A DNA stretch of 35,923 nt from Promethearchaeota archaeon. GTDB taxonomy: Archaea > Asgardarchaeota > Lokiarchaeia > Sigyniarchaeales > SOKP01. Below, in pieces: positions 1-7,853 of the stretch; the first letter of the stretch is position 1; every line of letters begins with the position of its first letter. The stretch spans positions 82,163 through 118,085 of the forward strand of contig JAHLWP010000010.1 in the NCBI GenBank assembly GCA_019057865.1. The letters run 5' to 3'. Under the pieces are notes generated by a model. The model was not told the origin of the DNA. It worked only from the letters and a program-made list of their open reading frames with translations, and made no database searches. A program made the position numbers and the translations under genes.

Positions 1-363
1 GATGTTATATCAATTTGGCCAGATAATCCTGAAATATTAAAAACAAAACTTCATACATTACTTATTAAATTAGAAAAGGAAGCACCATCTGAAATTGAAG
101 ATATTATAAAAAACTTGTATTATAACGCAGCTATAATAGAAGATTATGGATTTTACAAAATAATTGGTGTTGATGATACAGAAGGTTGGCTATATCGCTT
201 AAGTGAATTAGGATTAATATCAGAATTAATTAATTATGAAAAAGAGTATTGGGATGAAAGAGTAGGATTTATGACTAATTTAGGATGGCAGTTTTTATTA
301 AAATATTCCCAAGATGTTGAAAAATTAATCCAAGACGTTAGAATCAATAGCAGTATCAAATAA
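1..363 (+). CDS. C-terminal part of an unrecognised protein, cut by the window edge
   Basis: The frame is open from base 1 to the TAA at 361-363, giving 120 residues with no start in the window, so the gene begins further left. The first possible internal starts (a TTG near 115) would split a continuous acidic, helical sequence, so I treat it as 5'-partial. It is rich in Glu, Leu, Ile and Tyr, with a repeated 'LxELGLI' type of helix that could belong to a winged-helix or helical-bundle protein. I see no catalytic motif, membrane segment or metal site. I do not recognise the family. The genes that follow are decayed or tiny, so it may be part of an accessory region. Confidence 0.55.
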   Translation, partial: DVISIWPDNPEILKTKLHTLLIKLEKEAPSEIEDIIKNLYYNAAIIEDYGFYKIIGVDDTEGWLYRLSELGLISELINYEKEYWDERVGFMTNLGWQFLLKYSQDVEKLIQDVRINSSIK

Positions 364-399
364 AATTGTAATAAATATTTCCAATAATCCTTAATTTCC

Positions 400-513
400 T
401 TAATACTTTAATTTAGAAATATCTTCGCGGACTTGTTGTGATCTATTTTTTAATCCTAATTGTTCATAAATTTCTAGGGCACTTTCGAAATTTTGAAGTT
501 CTATGTCGATAAT
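400..513 (-). pseudogene. C-terminal remnant of a TPR-like protein
   Basis: On the minus strand about 37 codons are open between an upstream TAG (514-516) and a TAA (400-402). The peptide contains a helix of the form NFESALEIYEQLGLKNRSQQ, which looks like the second half of a tetratricopeptide repeat (Ala, Tyr and Leu at TPR-like spacing). No start codon lies in frame, and the upstream frame is closed immediately. I read it as the tail of a lost TPR protein. The TPR resemblance is by eye only. Confidence 0.4.
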
Positions 514-581
514 CTAAAGTTATCCACGCTATTACTTGACATCTTACCTATAAATAAGCAAAAATAAGAAAATCTAAACAA

Positions 582-749
582 TTAGTAAAGTGTTCTCCTT
601 TCTAACTTATTTAACTTGATGACATATTCAGAACAAATTTTACATTCAGGTATCTTACATATCGCTTGATTTTTCGGCAAGATGCATGAATGAACAAATG
701 GACATTCGAACACTATAATTTTTGGCTTATCTTTGGTTCTGCTCATCAT
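582..749 (-). CDS. 55-aa cysteine-rich small protein
   Basis: A minus-strand frame of 55 codons starts at tandem ATG codons (749 or 746) and ends at TAA 582-584. It contains five cysteines (C16, C22, C31, C36, C39) in the pattern C-x5-C-x8-C-x4-C-x2-C, plus His20, which suggests one small zinc or metal knot. The rest is basic (Lys/Arg-rich), as expected for a nucleic-acid- or protein-binding mini-protein. A TATA-like element lies about 26 nt upstream of the start, fitting a leaderless archaeal transcript. I do not recognise the family. It is short, so chance is possible, but the cysteine spacing and promoter argue for a real gene. Confidence 0.5.
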   Translation of the reverse strand: MMSRTKDKPKIIVFECPFVHSCILPKNQAICKIPECKICSEYVIKLNKLERRTLY

Positions 750-769
750 TACTAATGATATTTGTTAAA

Positions 770-780
770 TTATATAAATA
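770..780 (-). promoter_or_regulatory. TATA box for the 55-aa Cys-rich ORF
   Basis: Read on the minus strand this is TATTTATATAA, centred about 26 nt before the ATG at 749. That is the usual spacing of an archaeal TATA box for a leaderless or near-leaderless mRNA. The element is seen in sequence; its function is inferred. Confidence 0.4.
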
Positions 781-897
781 AAAAACGAGTGTTTGAATTT
801 TAAAAAAAGAGGAGGGGAACAATTTAATAATTAATCGTCCTGGTATTGACTTTTTTTATTTAAATGATAATAATAATTGGCTAGGTAAAGAAAAATG

Positions 898-912
898 TGA
901 GAGTCACTCTCA
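898..912. repeat. 15-nt perfect palindrome TGAGAGT-C-ACTCTCA
   Basis: Seven bases pair perfectly around a single central C. It lies about 90 nt upstream of the small zinc-ribbon gene at 1003, so it could be an operator for a dimeric regulator or an RNA hairpin. No other copy was noticed in the window. Confidence 0.35.
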
Positions 913-1002
913 ATAACTAGTTAATAAATGCCTCATCATTTAAATAGTCGAAATCTCATGTCTAGGCTAGAGAGAAAAATTATTTTAGAGAGGAAATAAA
1001 GG

Positions 1003-1128
1003 ATGTGTAAAGAGTGTAATGACACTGGAAAAATTAGAATCTATAGGAATGATTTAGAGGAATTTGAAGAAATACCCTGTGATGCGTGTCATCAAGTTTA
1101 TCCAGAAAGTATCTCAACTTACCATTAA
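1003..1128 (+). CDS. 41-aa zinc-ribbon mini-protein
   Basis: The ATG at 1003 follows an SD-like AGAGAGGAAA with suitable spacing, and the frame ends at TAA 1126-1128. The peptide has two CxxC pairs, C2-x2-C5 and C26-x2-C29, separated by an acidic strand-rich segment. This is the layout of a single zinc ribbon, and the 'CxxCxxTGKI' start resembles the zinc-binding repeats of DnaJ-type proteins. Such free ribbons are common in archaea, usually with unknown partners. Specific function is unknown. Confidence 0.55.
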   Translation: MCKECNDTGKIRIYRNDLEEFEEIPCDACHQVYPESISTYH

Positions 1129-1302
1129 AATTCCTAAGTATAAAGCTGTTTTTGAAGTTCTCTTATCCTCACTCGTAAGGTAGCATCTGTAAAACCTATT
1201 CGGAAGCAGTAAATATTCTCTTATTATTTTATGAAGAAAAGAAGAAATCAAATTCTAAATAAATTGACTAAATAAATAAATAGACTAATTAAATTAATGA
1301 GC

Positions 1303-2544
1303 CTATATTTCTTCTACTCTTTTGAATTTTTTTATAATATCATCTTTTATACTCTTAGCGGTATTCAATGAATTTAGAACGCTTTCTATTTCAGATATAG
1401 ATAACCCGTAATACTTAAATACGTAAACATCTACTAAATTTTCATAATTTTGAATTATAGTATCCAAATGAATTGGATCTTTAATTCTTAATTGGTATCT
1501 AGCATTAAATTTAGCTTTTGCATATTTAACTAAATTAAAAGATTTTTCCCAAATATTTGGTTTAATTACAGATATAATAGTCTTTGAAAAAATATCATTT
1601 AAGCTTTTAACTCTTTTTCTTGAATTTAGTAATTGTAACATTTCAAGATATATAATATCTCTAAATTCTGGTAATTTAGTCTCAAAAATCAGTAAAGGTA
1701 TCTCATCAGCACCTTTAATTCCGTAGAGTTCTAAAGTAGAATTACCATCTATAATTAATCTATATTGGTTGAATTCAGTAAATAATACTTCTTCTTCACC
1801 ATCCGGAAAAATATTAATATCTGATATCCATACTTCATCAAATTCACCATTCTGAATTTTTATTTTGTCATCAAGAACAAGTTTCTTAAATGTCTTGGTA
1901 CCATTTCTATATTTCTCAGAAAGTTCAATCCAAATCTGATAAAATTCAGTAAACAATTTTTTACTTCTCGATATACTTGAAATAATTCTACCTAATTTAA
2001 CTTGTTCTTTGTCTGAAGCTATATATATCGGCATTCTACCTAAAGGCGTCGCAAAAAATTCCCATATAAGACCTTTTGCTTTTCCTGCTATTTTATACCA
2101 AAATGTTAATAATTTAGAATTCAAAATTCCCAAAAGATAATTTAAATCAATTTGAAAATTATTCTTAGGAGTAATTGCATACATATCTGAAGTTCCAAAA
2201 TAACCAATTTCATCTAGCGCAAAACTATTCTCGGGAGCTCGATATGGACACAAAATTTTTATATTGGAGTTTTCAAACAATTCTATATTCTGAATTCTTT
2301 GATATCCATACCAAGGATATTTTTCTTCTTTATCATCATAATCATATCTCTCCTTTAATTCATCTTCATATACTTTTAAATAACTCAATACTCCAGAATA
2401 GTCGTCAATTTTGAATCGTCCATCCTGTAATGGACCAGTATATACAAGATATTCATCACTTTTAATTAAATAATATTTCTTAATACCACTATTAGTGATT
2501 AATGGTTTTATAAATGGAAATTCTATCTTATGAGATTTTTTTTT
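1303..2544 (-). pseudogene. 5'-truncated Type IIG-like restriction-modification protein (target-recognition half)
   Basis: A minus-strand frame is open from the TAA at 2545-2547 to a stop at 1303, about 414 codons. It matches the target-recognition/C-terminal part of Eco57I/TaqI-like N6-adenine methyltransferase-endonucleases: an 'FIKPLI...GIKKYYL' entry, 'KIL CPYRAPENSFALD', then 'NYLLGILNSKLLTFWY' and 'MPIYIAS', the usual TaqI_C-like pattern. The whole N-terminal half is missing (no PD-ExK nuclease, no FxGxG SAM site, no NPPY catalytic motif). There is no ATG; the first TTG (2388) falls inside the conserved domain. An 11-T homopolymer sits at the breakpoint (2535-2545), and nothing coding continues upstream in any minus frame. 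I read it as the remnant of a lost RM enzyme rather than a stand-alone specificity subunit. Confidence 0.7.
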
Positions 2545-2885
2545 TTAAAGTTCTAAGTAGCGTCATTTAAGAAAGTCTAATTTATTTTATTTCAGTTCAT
2601 TCTATTTTGATCATATTACATTTAAATTAAAAAATGTTTATTAACTATGGAATAACTATCATTAATCTTAGTTTAATATTCAAATCACTCTTATTTAAAG
2701 AAAAAGGATTTTGGAAAAAATAAAAGAATCAGAGGAAAGAGGGGGAGTTGATATAAAAATTAAGCAATCCATAAATGATTTTGGCTTTAATGGATTAAGA
2801 ACCCATCAAAAAGTATGTTGTTAGGTTTTATTTGGTTTTAAATTTGACTTTCGTATATAAAAACAAAGATACAAAGAGTTATAAT

Positions 2886-2945
2886 GTATTACGTTAATTT
2901 TTAAGGGAATATTTCGTATTACGGTATTTTTGAGGGAATTTAAGA
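2886..2945. repeat. Two-copy imperfect tandem repeat, about 30-nt period
   Basis: Both units start GTATTACG and continue with an A/T run and then an AGGGAAT core; the second begins at 2916. They differ at a few positions and by a one-base gap. The pair lies about 115 nt upstream of the TATA box of the ABC exporter operon, which fits a regulator binding site on one face of the helix. No regulator gene is adjacent. Confidence 0.45.
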
Positions 2946-3060
2946 AGTTTCCCTACTTATTTTGGATTTTTAACCACGGAAAATATTTTTTTAAAATAAT
3001 AGGTCTATTTTAATAAATTTGTGTGGAAAATAGAAAAGATTTAAATAATTTTTTAAGATA

Positions 3061-3070
3061 TTTTTATATA
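3061..3070 (+). promoter_or_regulatory. TATA box of the ABC exporter operon
   Basis: TTTTTATATA lies 40 nt before the ATG at 3111. It predicts a transcript start near 3090 and a short leader that includes the SD AAAGGT (3098-3103). Confidence 0.45.
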
Positions 3071-3110
3071 GAGTAAAATTTGGATTAAATACATTTCAAA
3101 AGGTTAATAA

Positions 3111-4046
3111 ATGTCTCAAAGTTTAAGTCCTTTAATTAGTATTCAAGGATTAACAAAAAAATATAATAAATTAGTTGCTGTTGATAATCTATATCTTGAT
3201 ATCCATGAATCTTGCTTTGCACTACTAGGTTCTAATGGTGCAGGAAAGACAACAATAATGTTAATGTTGCTAGGATTAGTTAAACCTACCAATGGAACTG
3301 CTTTTATTTTAGGAAAAAAGATATCCAAAAATCTAACTAATACTTATAAAATTGGTTTTTTACCCGAGAATGTAGGATTTTATCCAAATTCAACAGGTCG
3401 AGAACATATCGAGTTATTATTTGGTCTTCGGAATAATATGAAAGATAGAAGAAAAAATGCAGAATTACTTTTAAAATGGTGTGGGTTAAAAAAGGAATTT
3501 TGGGCCAAGAAAGTTTCTACATATTCCAAAGGAATGCGCCAACGTTTAGGAATAGCACAAGCATTTGCTGGAGATCCTAAAATCGTAATTTTAGACGAAC
3601 CATTATCCAATATTGACCCCTTGGGCAGAGATGAATTAATTAAGAAAATTCAAGAAAAAATTAAAGAAGGAATAATTATTCTTATTTCAAGCCATATAGT
3701 CTCTGAGATAGAACAAATTTCAGATTCAGTTGCCATTATTGATAATGGGAAAATAAAAGCATCAGGTAACATTTTTGCTTTAGCACAATCTTATGGATTC
3801 AATGAATATGAAATAAATATTATAAATAAAAATTCAAGAATATCCTTGAATGAGCTTAATGAAATTCTTTTTTCTGAAAAAGACCTTTTTATGGAAAAAC
3901 CGAAAGTTTTAAGCGAAAAAATCATTTTTAGAAGTGATAATCCTAATGAAATTAAAAATAATTTGAAGAAATATGAGGATTTTGAGATTAAACCTTTATA
4001 TGGAACTTTAGGGAAGATTTATAAAAAAGTAATAAAAAAAAAATGA
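3111..4046 (+). CDS. ABC-2 type exporter, ATP-binding subunit
   Basis: This is the nucleotide-binding subunit of an ABC exporter of the ABC-2 (drug, lipid or antibiotic) class; it hydrolyses ATP to drive the permease encoded next. Motifs appear in order: Walker A GSNGAGKTT near residue 40, Q-loop region near 85, signature YSKGMRQRLG near 139, Walker B IVILDEP near 158, D-loop SNIDPLG and H-loop SSH near 193. A C-terminal regulatory extension of about 90 residues follows, as in DrrA/CcmA-type ATPases. Length (311 aa) is normal. The SD AAAGGT fits the ATG at 3111. The stop TGA is followed by the permease frame after 15 nt. The substrate cannot be told from sequence. Confidence 0.92.
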   Translation: MSQSLSPLISIQGLTKKYNKLVAVDNLYLDIHESCFALLGSNGAGKTTIMLMLLGLVKPTNGTAFILGKKISKNLTNTYKIGFLPENVGFYPNSTGREHIELLFGLRNNMKDRRKNAELLLKWCGLKKEFWAKKVSTYSKGMRQRLGIAQAFAGDPKIVILDEPLSNIDPLGRDELIKKIQEKIKEGIIILISSHIVSEIEQISDSVAIIDNGKIKASGNIFALAQSYGFNEYEINIINKNSRISLNELNEILFSEKDLFMEKPKVLSEKIIFRSDNPNEIKNNLKKYEDFEIKPLYGTLGKIYKKVIKKK

Positions 4047-4061
4047 AAAAGGTGTAAATCA

Positions 4062-4841
4062 ATTAAACCTTATTTTTATTCAGAAAGAATCTTAATTTCA
4101 TTTTATCTTAAAAAATATTTTAAAAGTTTTCGCACTATTTTATGCTTTCTTTTAATTTTAATTCCCGTTGTATATAGTTTTTATCATATACAAACTCTTA
4201 AAAAATCTTCAGTTGAGTTCAATCAGACATATATAGATACTTCAATTTTTTTACCTGGATTGATATTAAATTTTATTTTATTTATAGGAATATTTACTAT
4301 TATTACTTCATGTGATATTATTTCATATGATTTCTCCCATAACATGGCAATGATTCTGTATTCGACAATTTCTCGGAAAAACATTTTAATATCGAAATTG
4401 GTATCTGTAATATTGTATTTAGTTTTTCTTGAATTGATTACTTTTCTCTCTTTTGATATTTTATTATCAATTACATTACTTTCTTCAGTATCCACAAGTG
4501 TATTCTTTATAGGGTTTTTCTTAATTTTCTTTTATATTCTTTTTGTATTCTCATTAACCTTCTTTTTTTCAACCATAACGCGAAATACGGTTTATGCATT
4601 TGTGATACCTTTATTTTATCTTTATTCCGAACCATTACTAGTTATTTTTGACTTGAAAATTCTCTCATACACTGAACAAGTAACCATAATTGCTCGTTTT
4701 ATTCAAAACATTATTATTAATGGAAATGTAGTAATTAATTATAACGAATTAACTATTAGTCTTATTATTTTTTTCGGTCTCCCTTTAATCTTTTTTCTTA
4801 TTAGTTTTTATATATTTAAACAATTAGATATTCGTACATAA
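4062..4841 (+). CDS. ABC-2 type permease subunit, probable ATT start
   Basis: The protein is a very hydrophobic membrane permease with about six predicted helices, in frame and close behind the ATPase. The reading frame is open all the way back to the ATPase stop but holds no ATG, GTG or TTG before 4260, which would delete the first membrane segment. An SD-like AAAGGTG (4048-4054) is followed after 7 nt by ATT (4062). Starting there gives 259 aa with a short basic cytoplasmic head (YFYSERIL...) and then the first helix, exactly like ABC-2 permeases. Alternatives are the ATG at 4043 that overlaps the ATPase stop, which would need a +1 frameshift after four codons, or an indel in the assembly. 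The family call is firm; the start is not. Confidence 0.75.
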   Translation: MKPYFYSERILISFYLKKYFKSFRTILCFLLILIPVVYSFYHIQTLKKSSVEFNQTYIDTSIFLPGLILNFILFIGIFTIITSCDIISYDFSHNMAMILYSTISRKNILISKLVSVILYLVFLELITFLSFDILLSITLLSSVSTSVFFIGFFLIFFYILFVFSLTFFFSTITRNTVYAFVIPLFYLYSEPLLVIFDLKILSYTEQVTIIARFIQNIIINGNVVINYNELTISLIIFFGLPLIFFLISFYIFKQLDIRT

Positions 4842-4900
4842 TTATTGGTGATAAGAATTTTCATTAAATTAAAATAACAATATTTGGTTGGGAGAGAAAA

Positions 4901-5410
4901 ATTCAAACTAAGGAGAAGATTATTTTACCTTTTATTGTTCTTTTTTCAAAAATAAGTGCTGTTGTAATATTTATTCCGTTTCCAAAGACCGAGGTAATAA
5001 TGAGATTGGGGGATTATGATTTTCTTAAAGGAGTTACTCACTTTGGACATCTAAAATATCCTTGGCGATCATACAAACAAGTAATATTTATTAATCTAAC
5101 AGCAAGAGAGGGCGTTTTTTCTCTATTAATTCTTGATCAAAATGCTTTTATAAATTGGAGTAATAATCTCTCTTTCCAACCATATTTTGAAACTGGAAAT
5201 ATTACAGAAATAGACGAAAAAATAACGATAAAACCCCCTAATCATGATAGAATAACTATAATAATTATCGCTGAAGAATATTTAGCAATTTCTGGAATGA
5301 TAATAACAAAATATTTAGATTACTACACAAATTATGGCTTTTTCTCTCTTGTAATTGTAGCTGTCCTTATATTTTATTATTTATATGAAAAATATAGAAA
5401 AGGATTATGA
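4901..5410 (+). CDS. Membrane-anchored protein of the ABC operon, probable ATT start
   Basis: The frame is open from 4868 to the TGA at 5408-5410. The only usual start (ATG 5000) would remove an N-terminal hydrophobic segment. An SD-like GGGAGAG (4890-4896) precedes ATT 4901 by 4 nt. From there the protein is 169 aa: short basic head, hydrophobic helix (about residues 8-25), a roughly 100-residue soluble domain with YP, NW and NHD turns, then a second helix near the C-terminus and a basic tail (EKYRKGL). Two helices with an extracytoplasmic domain between them suggest an accessory subunit or sensor of the exporter. I do not recognise the domain. It would be the last gene of the operon. Confidence 0.55.
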   Translation: MQTKEKIILPFIVLFSKISAVVIFIPFPKTEVIMRLGDYDFLKGVTHFGHLKYPWRSYKQVIFINLTAREGVFSLLILDQNAFINWSNNLSFQPYFETGNITEIDEKITIKPPNHDRITIIIIAEEYLAISGMIITKYLDYYTNYGFFSLVIVAVLIFYYLYEKYRKGL

Positions 5411-5808
5411 TTTTGTATAGTACGAAAGTAACAACTAATATTTAATTTTTTATAACTTAAAAGAACTTAATTTTTAGAAATTTTTTTTTAGTTTAGGACA
5501 AATTATTAAAATGGTTGAAAATATATCGAAGAAAAATTCTGTATCTTGATAAATACAGAAGAGTTTATAGGAGCAGAATGTGTAAAAGAAATTAATAATT
5601 TCAAAGAAGAACAATGACTTAACATCTTTTTTTATTTTTAGAGAAGAATGTAAAGATGCAACAGTAAAGAGAAAAATTTTATAAATTATAATTTCTTAAT
5701 TACTTTTACAGAAATGTATTCTTAATTCAATTTTCTTTAATCAAAAAAATTTTTAAGTAGAAATCTACAAATACAAAAATTAAGAGAATTTTTGTTAAGG
5801 TGATAAAA
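5411..5808. other. Intergenic region, no supported gene
   Basis: Very AT-rich. A 12-codon frame from the ATG at about 5511 runs into a second short plus-strand frame (TTG-initiated, about 23 codons, ending TGA near 5617) in another phase, which could be a broken small gene. I see no RNA gene. The last 50 nt hold the SD (AAGGTGAT) of the next gene. Confidence 0.4.
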
Positions 5809-6885
5809 ATGAAAAAGATTAAAAACTTTAAATTGCTTTCGATTGGATTTTTATCTTTATTTATCTTAATTTTCCTAATACCCATTGTTCATGCTGATGA
5901 CGTTACGTTATTGGTTGAGGAATCTGAATCCAATTACTATCTTCATAGTACTCTGACTGTATGGAAAAGAGAAGATGCTGATCCTAATAAAGATTATTAC
6001 GCGGTTAAACTTACTGTTGCTGAACATTACGCACAAAATAATATTTTTATCGAAATAATGAGAATGGGTGCAGGTCTTAATGTGTATCACCCCGCTGTTG
6101 GTGGTGGTATAATTAATCGAGCCGAACGTAAACCTAGTGCTGGAATTCATCTTGGAGGAACGATTTATATAGGATTTGGGGGGATTACTATTGCCTGTGG
6201 GCTACCCACAGGAGTGGTAACTTTGGCAACAGACACAAATACTGAACAACATTGGGCTGTATCTAGCTGCCTTGCAATTAATTGTTTGGATTTTGTAATC
6301 AAGGTCTCTACACCTGAAGGACAAGGACTCTACATATCTAGTTGGTGTGGGGCTCACTGGTTCACTTTCACGGGCCTTGGTTATTGGCTTCCAGATAGAG
6401 AAGGTTATGGTCCTAGTCACTATATATATGTTGGACCCGAGAGGGACGGAGGTGGTTGTCCAATTCTTTCTGTATATAATGGAACAGATTATATAGAAGA
6501 AGGATTGCTAAATATTCATAGTCCATCTTTTGATATTAAAAATGAACATACCTTAATCATGAAACCTGAAGCGGTAGACAATCGATATCTCCTTAGACTT
6601 ACTGAACACTACAAAACCATCTCACATATAGATAATGTAAAGCTATTTGGGAGGTTATCGAATGGTGTATTGATTCCATTACAATTAACATCAGCATTCC
6701 ATTCTGCAATTGGTAATGTCATTGATACTTTATGGCTTAGTGATGACAACCGAGTGGACGTTTTAGGTGCGGATCATAATGATGGCATATCTGAGTTTAT
6801 TGATTTAGAATTTAATGCCCACAATGGTCAGAGTTTCATAGAATTCTTATTTGTGATTGAAGGCTATAATGCGTTCGTAAAATAA
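5809..6885 (+). CDS. Secreted protein of unknown function with signal peptide
   Basis: I start it at ATG 5809 because AAGGTGAT (5797-5804) is a good SD for it; the GTG at 5800 lies inside that SD. The product is 358 aa. Residues 1-28 form a classical Sec signal (KKIKNFK head, long Leu/Ile/Phe core, VHA cleavage site). The mature part is rich in Gly, aromatic residues and strands, with several cysteines (the AVSSCLAINC stretch, WCGAH, GGGCP) that could form extracytoplasmic disulphides. A segment with YVGPERDGGGCPILSVYNG resembles the start of a beta-sandwich repeat seen in archaeal surface proteins. No C-terminal anchor is present. A 13-T terminator follows. I do not recognise a family. Confidence 0.7.
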   Translation: MKKIKNFKLLSIGFLSLFILIFLIPIVHADDVTLLVEESESNYYLHSTLTVWKREDADPNKDYYAVKLTVAEHYAQNNIFIEIMRMGAGLNVYHPAVGGGIINRAERKPSAGIHLGGTIYIGFGGITIACGLPTGVVTLATDTNTEQHWAVSSCLAINCLDFVIKVSTPEGQGLYISSWCGAHWFTFTGLGYWLPDREGYGPSHYIYVGPERDGGGCPILSVYNGTDYIEEGLLNIHSPSFDIKNEHTLIMKPEAVDNRYLLRLTEHYKTISHIDNVKLFGRLSNGVLIPLQLTSAFHSAIGNVIDTLWLSDDNRVDVLGADHNDGISEFIDLEFNAHNGQSFIEFLFVIEGYNAFVK

Positions 6886-6912
6886 TAGTCAAAATATTTA
6901 TTCATAAATTAA

Positions 6913-6925
6913 TTTTTTTTTTTTT
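6913..6925 (+). terminator. Poly-T terminator after the secreted-protein gene
   Basis: A run of 13 T 28 nt after the stop of the secreted-protein gene fits the intrinsic U-tract terminators of archaeal RNA polymerase. Confidence 0.45.
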
Positions 6926-7060
6926 CTTAAAATATACTATTTCATATGTTATATTTTTAAATTTTTTTGAAAGAAATTCTTAGTTTTCTTTACATTTTTT
7001 CCAAAGAACTGTGAACCAAATGAGTCTATAAATCTTCAAATAACGGCAAATCAATCACCA

Positions 7061-7357
7061 GTGGAAAATGCTACTATAACTGTTATGAAAGATGGAGATC
7101 TTTTATGGAAAGGAAATACATCAGAAACTGGAGAGATTGAAGTACCTTATAAGCAAGAGCAAATAGATGGAATGATCTTAACTGCAAGTAAAAACGGTTA
7201 TATACCTTTTCAAACTCTACAAGATATCCCTTATGAGGATTCTAAGCTGATCACTGGATATGACATGGTTATAACTTATATCATTCTTCTTGGTTTTATA
7301 AGCATATCTGTTGTTTACATTAAAAAATTTAAAGGACAAAATAAGAAAGTTAATTAA
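7061..7357 (+). CDS. C-terminally anchored carboxypeptidase-regulatory-like domain protein, 5' end unresolved
   Basis: The frame is open from 6971, but the first usual start is GTG 7061 without an SD. The visible part begins with a beta-sandwich typical of CarboxypepD_reg or PEGA-like surface domains (ENATITVMKDGDLLWKGNT, then 'SETGEIEVPY' and 'ASKNGYIPFQ'), followed by one C-terminal membrane helix (about residues 65-84) and a Lys-rich cytoplasmic tail. It is a tail-anchored, outward-facing domain. The residues encoded before 7061 (Asn/Gln-rich) read on smoothly into the domain, so the true N-terminus may be further left. It may be a truncated larger surface protein, perhaps related to the secreted gene upstream. 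Confidence 0.5.
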   Translation: MENATITVMKDGDLLWKGNTSETGEIEVPYKQEQIDGMILTASKNGYIPFQTLQDIPYEDSKLITGYDMVITYIILLGFISISVVYIKKFKGQNKKVN

Positions 7358-7393
7358 GCCTCTTTAATCTAAATACATTCTTTTTTTACTTTT

Positions 7394-7699
7394 TTATGAT
7401 TTAAGGGTTTCTTTCAATTTTTCTAAACTTTTTTGGAATTTTTCAATTTCAGCCTTATTTAAAGTATTATCATTGATTTTTTTAACTAGATTAATAAAAT
7501 CTTTCACCAAGGGATGTTCAAGGACTACACAAGTTTGGTTTAAGGTATTAACATCTAATATTAGACCTGAATCTATAATCTCACCAATACCTAATATATC
7601 TTTGAATAGTAATTCATTATTCTCTGTATATGATAATACCACAATATCCTCTAATATTTGGGAACCATCGTTTTGTTTTATAATCTTAAATTCGCACAA
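7394..7699 (-). CDS. CooT-like protein (putative nickel-binding, CODH-associated)
   Basis: The product is a 101-aa protein starting M-C-E-F-K. The first about 65 residues match the CooT family fold: Cys at position 2, then 'EDIVVLSYTENNELLFKDILG' and a final 'CVVLEHP' strand. In Rhodospirillum CooT, Cys2 binds Ni(II) in the dimer and the protein helps nickel insertion into CO dehydrogenase (family knowledge). Here a helical Lys/Glu-rich extension of about 35 residues follows, which classical CooT lacks. The start is TTG; only this start puts the conserved Cys at position 2. The gene is divergent from cdhB-cdhC with about 150 nt between them, which supports the CODH link. The exact role remains an inference. 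Confidence 0.65.
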   Translation of the reverse strand: MCEFKIIKQNDGSQILEDIVVLSYTENNELLFKDILGIGEIIDSGLILDVNTLNQTCVVLEHPLVKDFINLVKKINDNTLNKAEIEKFQKSLEKLKETLKS

Positions 7700-7853
7700 C
7701 TTAAATTTTTCACTTCTTTTATATTTAATTCATCTTACTTTTTAGTTTAATTTAATAAAAACAATTTTTTTAAATTGTCTTTAATAAATCTAAGTATAGC
7801 AATTATTTTAAAAGTTATAACTTAAACTAAAACCAGAGAAAATTGATGGAAAA

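Larger units (their letters stand above)
2548..3110. other. Intergenic region with a short remnant frame and a tandem repeat
   Basis: There is no convincing gene. On the plus strand 2711-2824 is open for 37 codons from a TTG (Lys/Glu-rich, ending in two cysteines), but it has no recognisable domain and no SD, so it may be a gene fragment. The right part carries a two-copy repeat (2886-2945) and the promoter of the ABC transporter operon. Confidence 0.5.

Noticed and set aside
821..916. Plus-strand frame after AGAGGAGGGG (808-817), ending CESHSQ
   Set aside because: It is open for about 30 codons, but the only possible starts (TTA, ATA, ATT) are unconvincing and the palindrome at 898-912 lies inside it. 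Not enough for a gene.
2175..2414. Plus-strand frame opposite the RM remnant
   Set aside because: It is a shadow of the minus-strand coding frame with His/Phe/Leu-rich composition typical of antisense translation.
4043..4057. ATG 4043 overlapping the ATPase stop as permease start through a programmed +1 frameshift
   Set aside because: It would need a shift at GTG-TAA with no known slippery motif; SD + ATT explains the frame without a shift. Kept as an alternative only.
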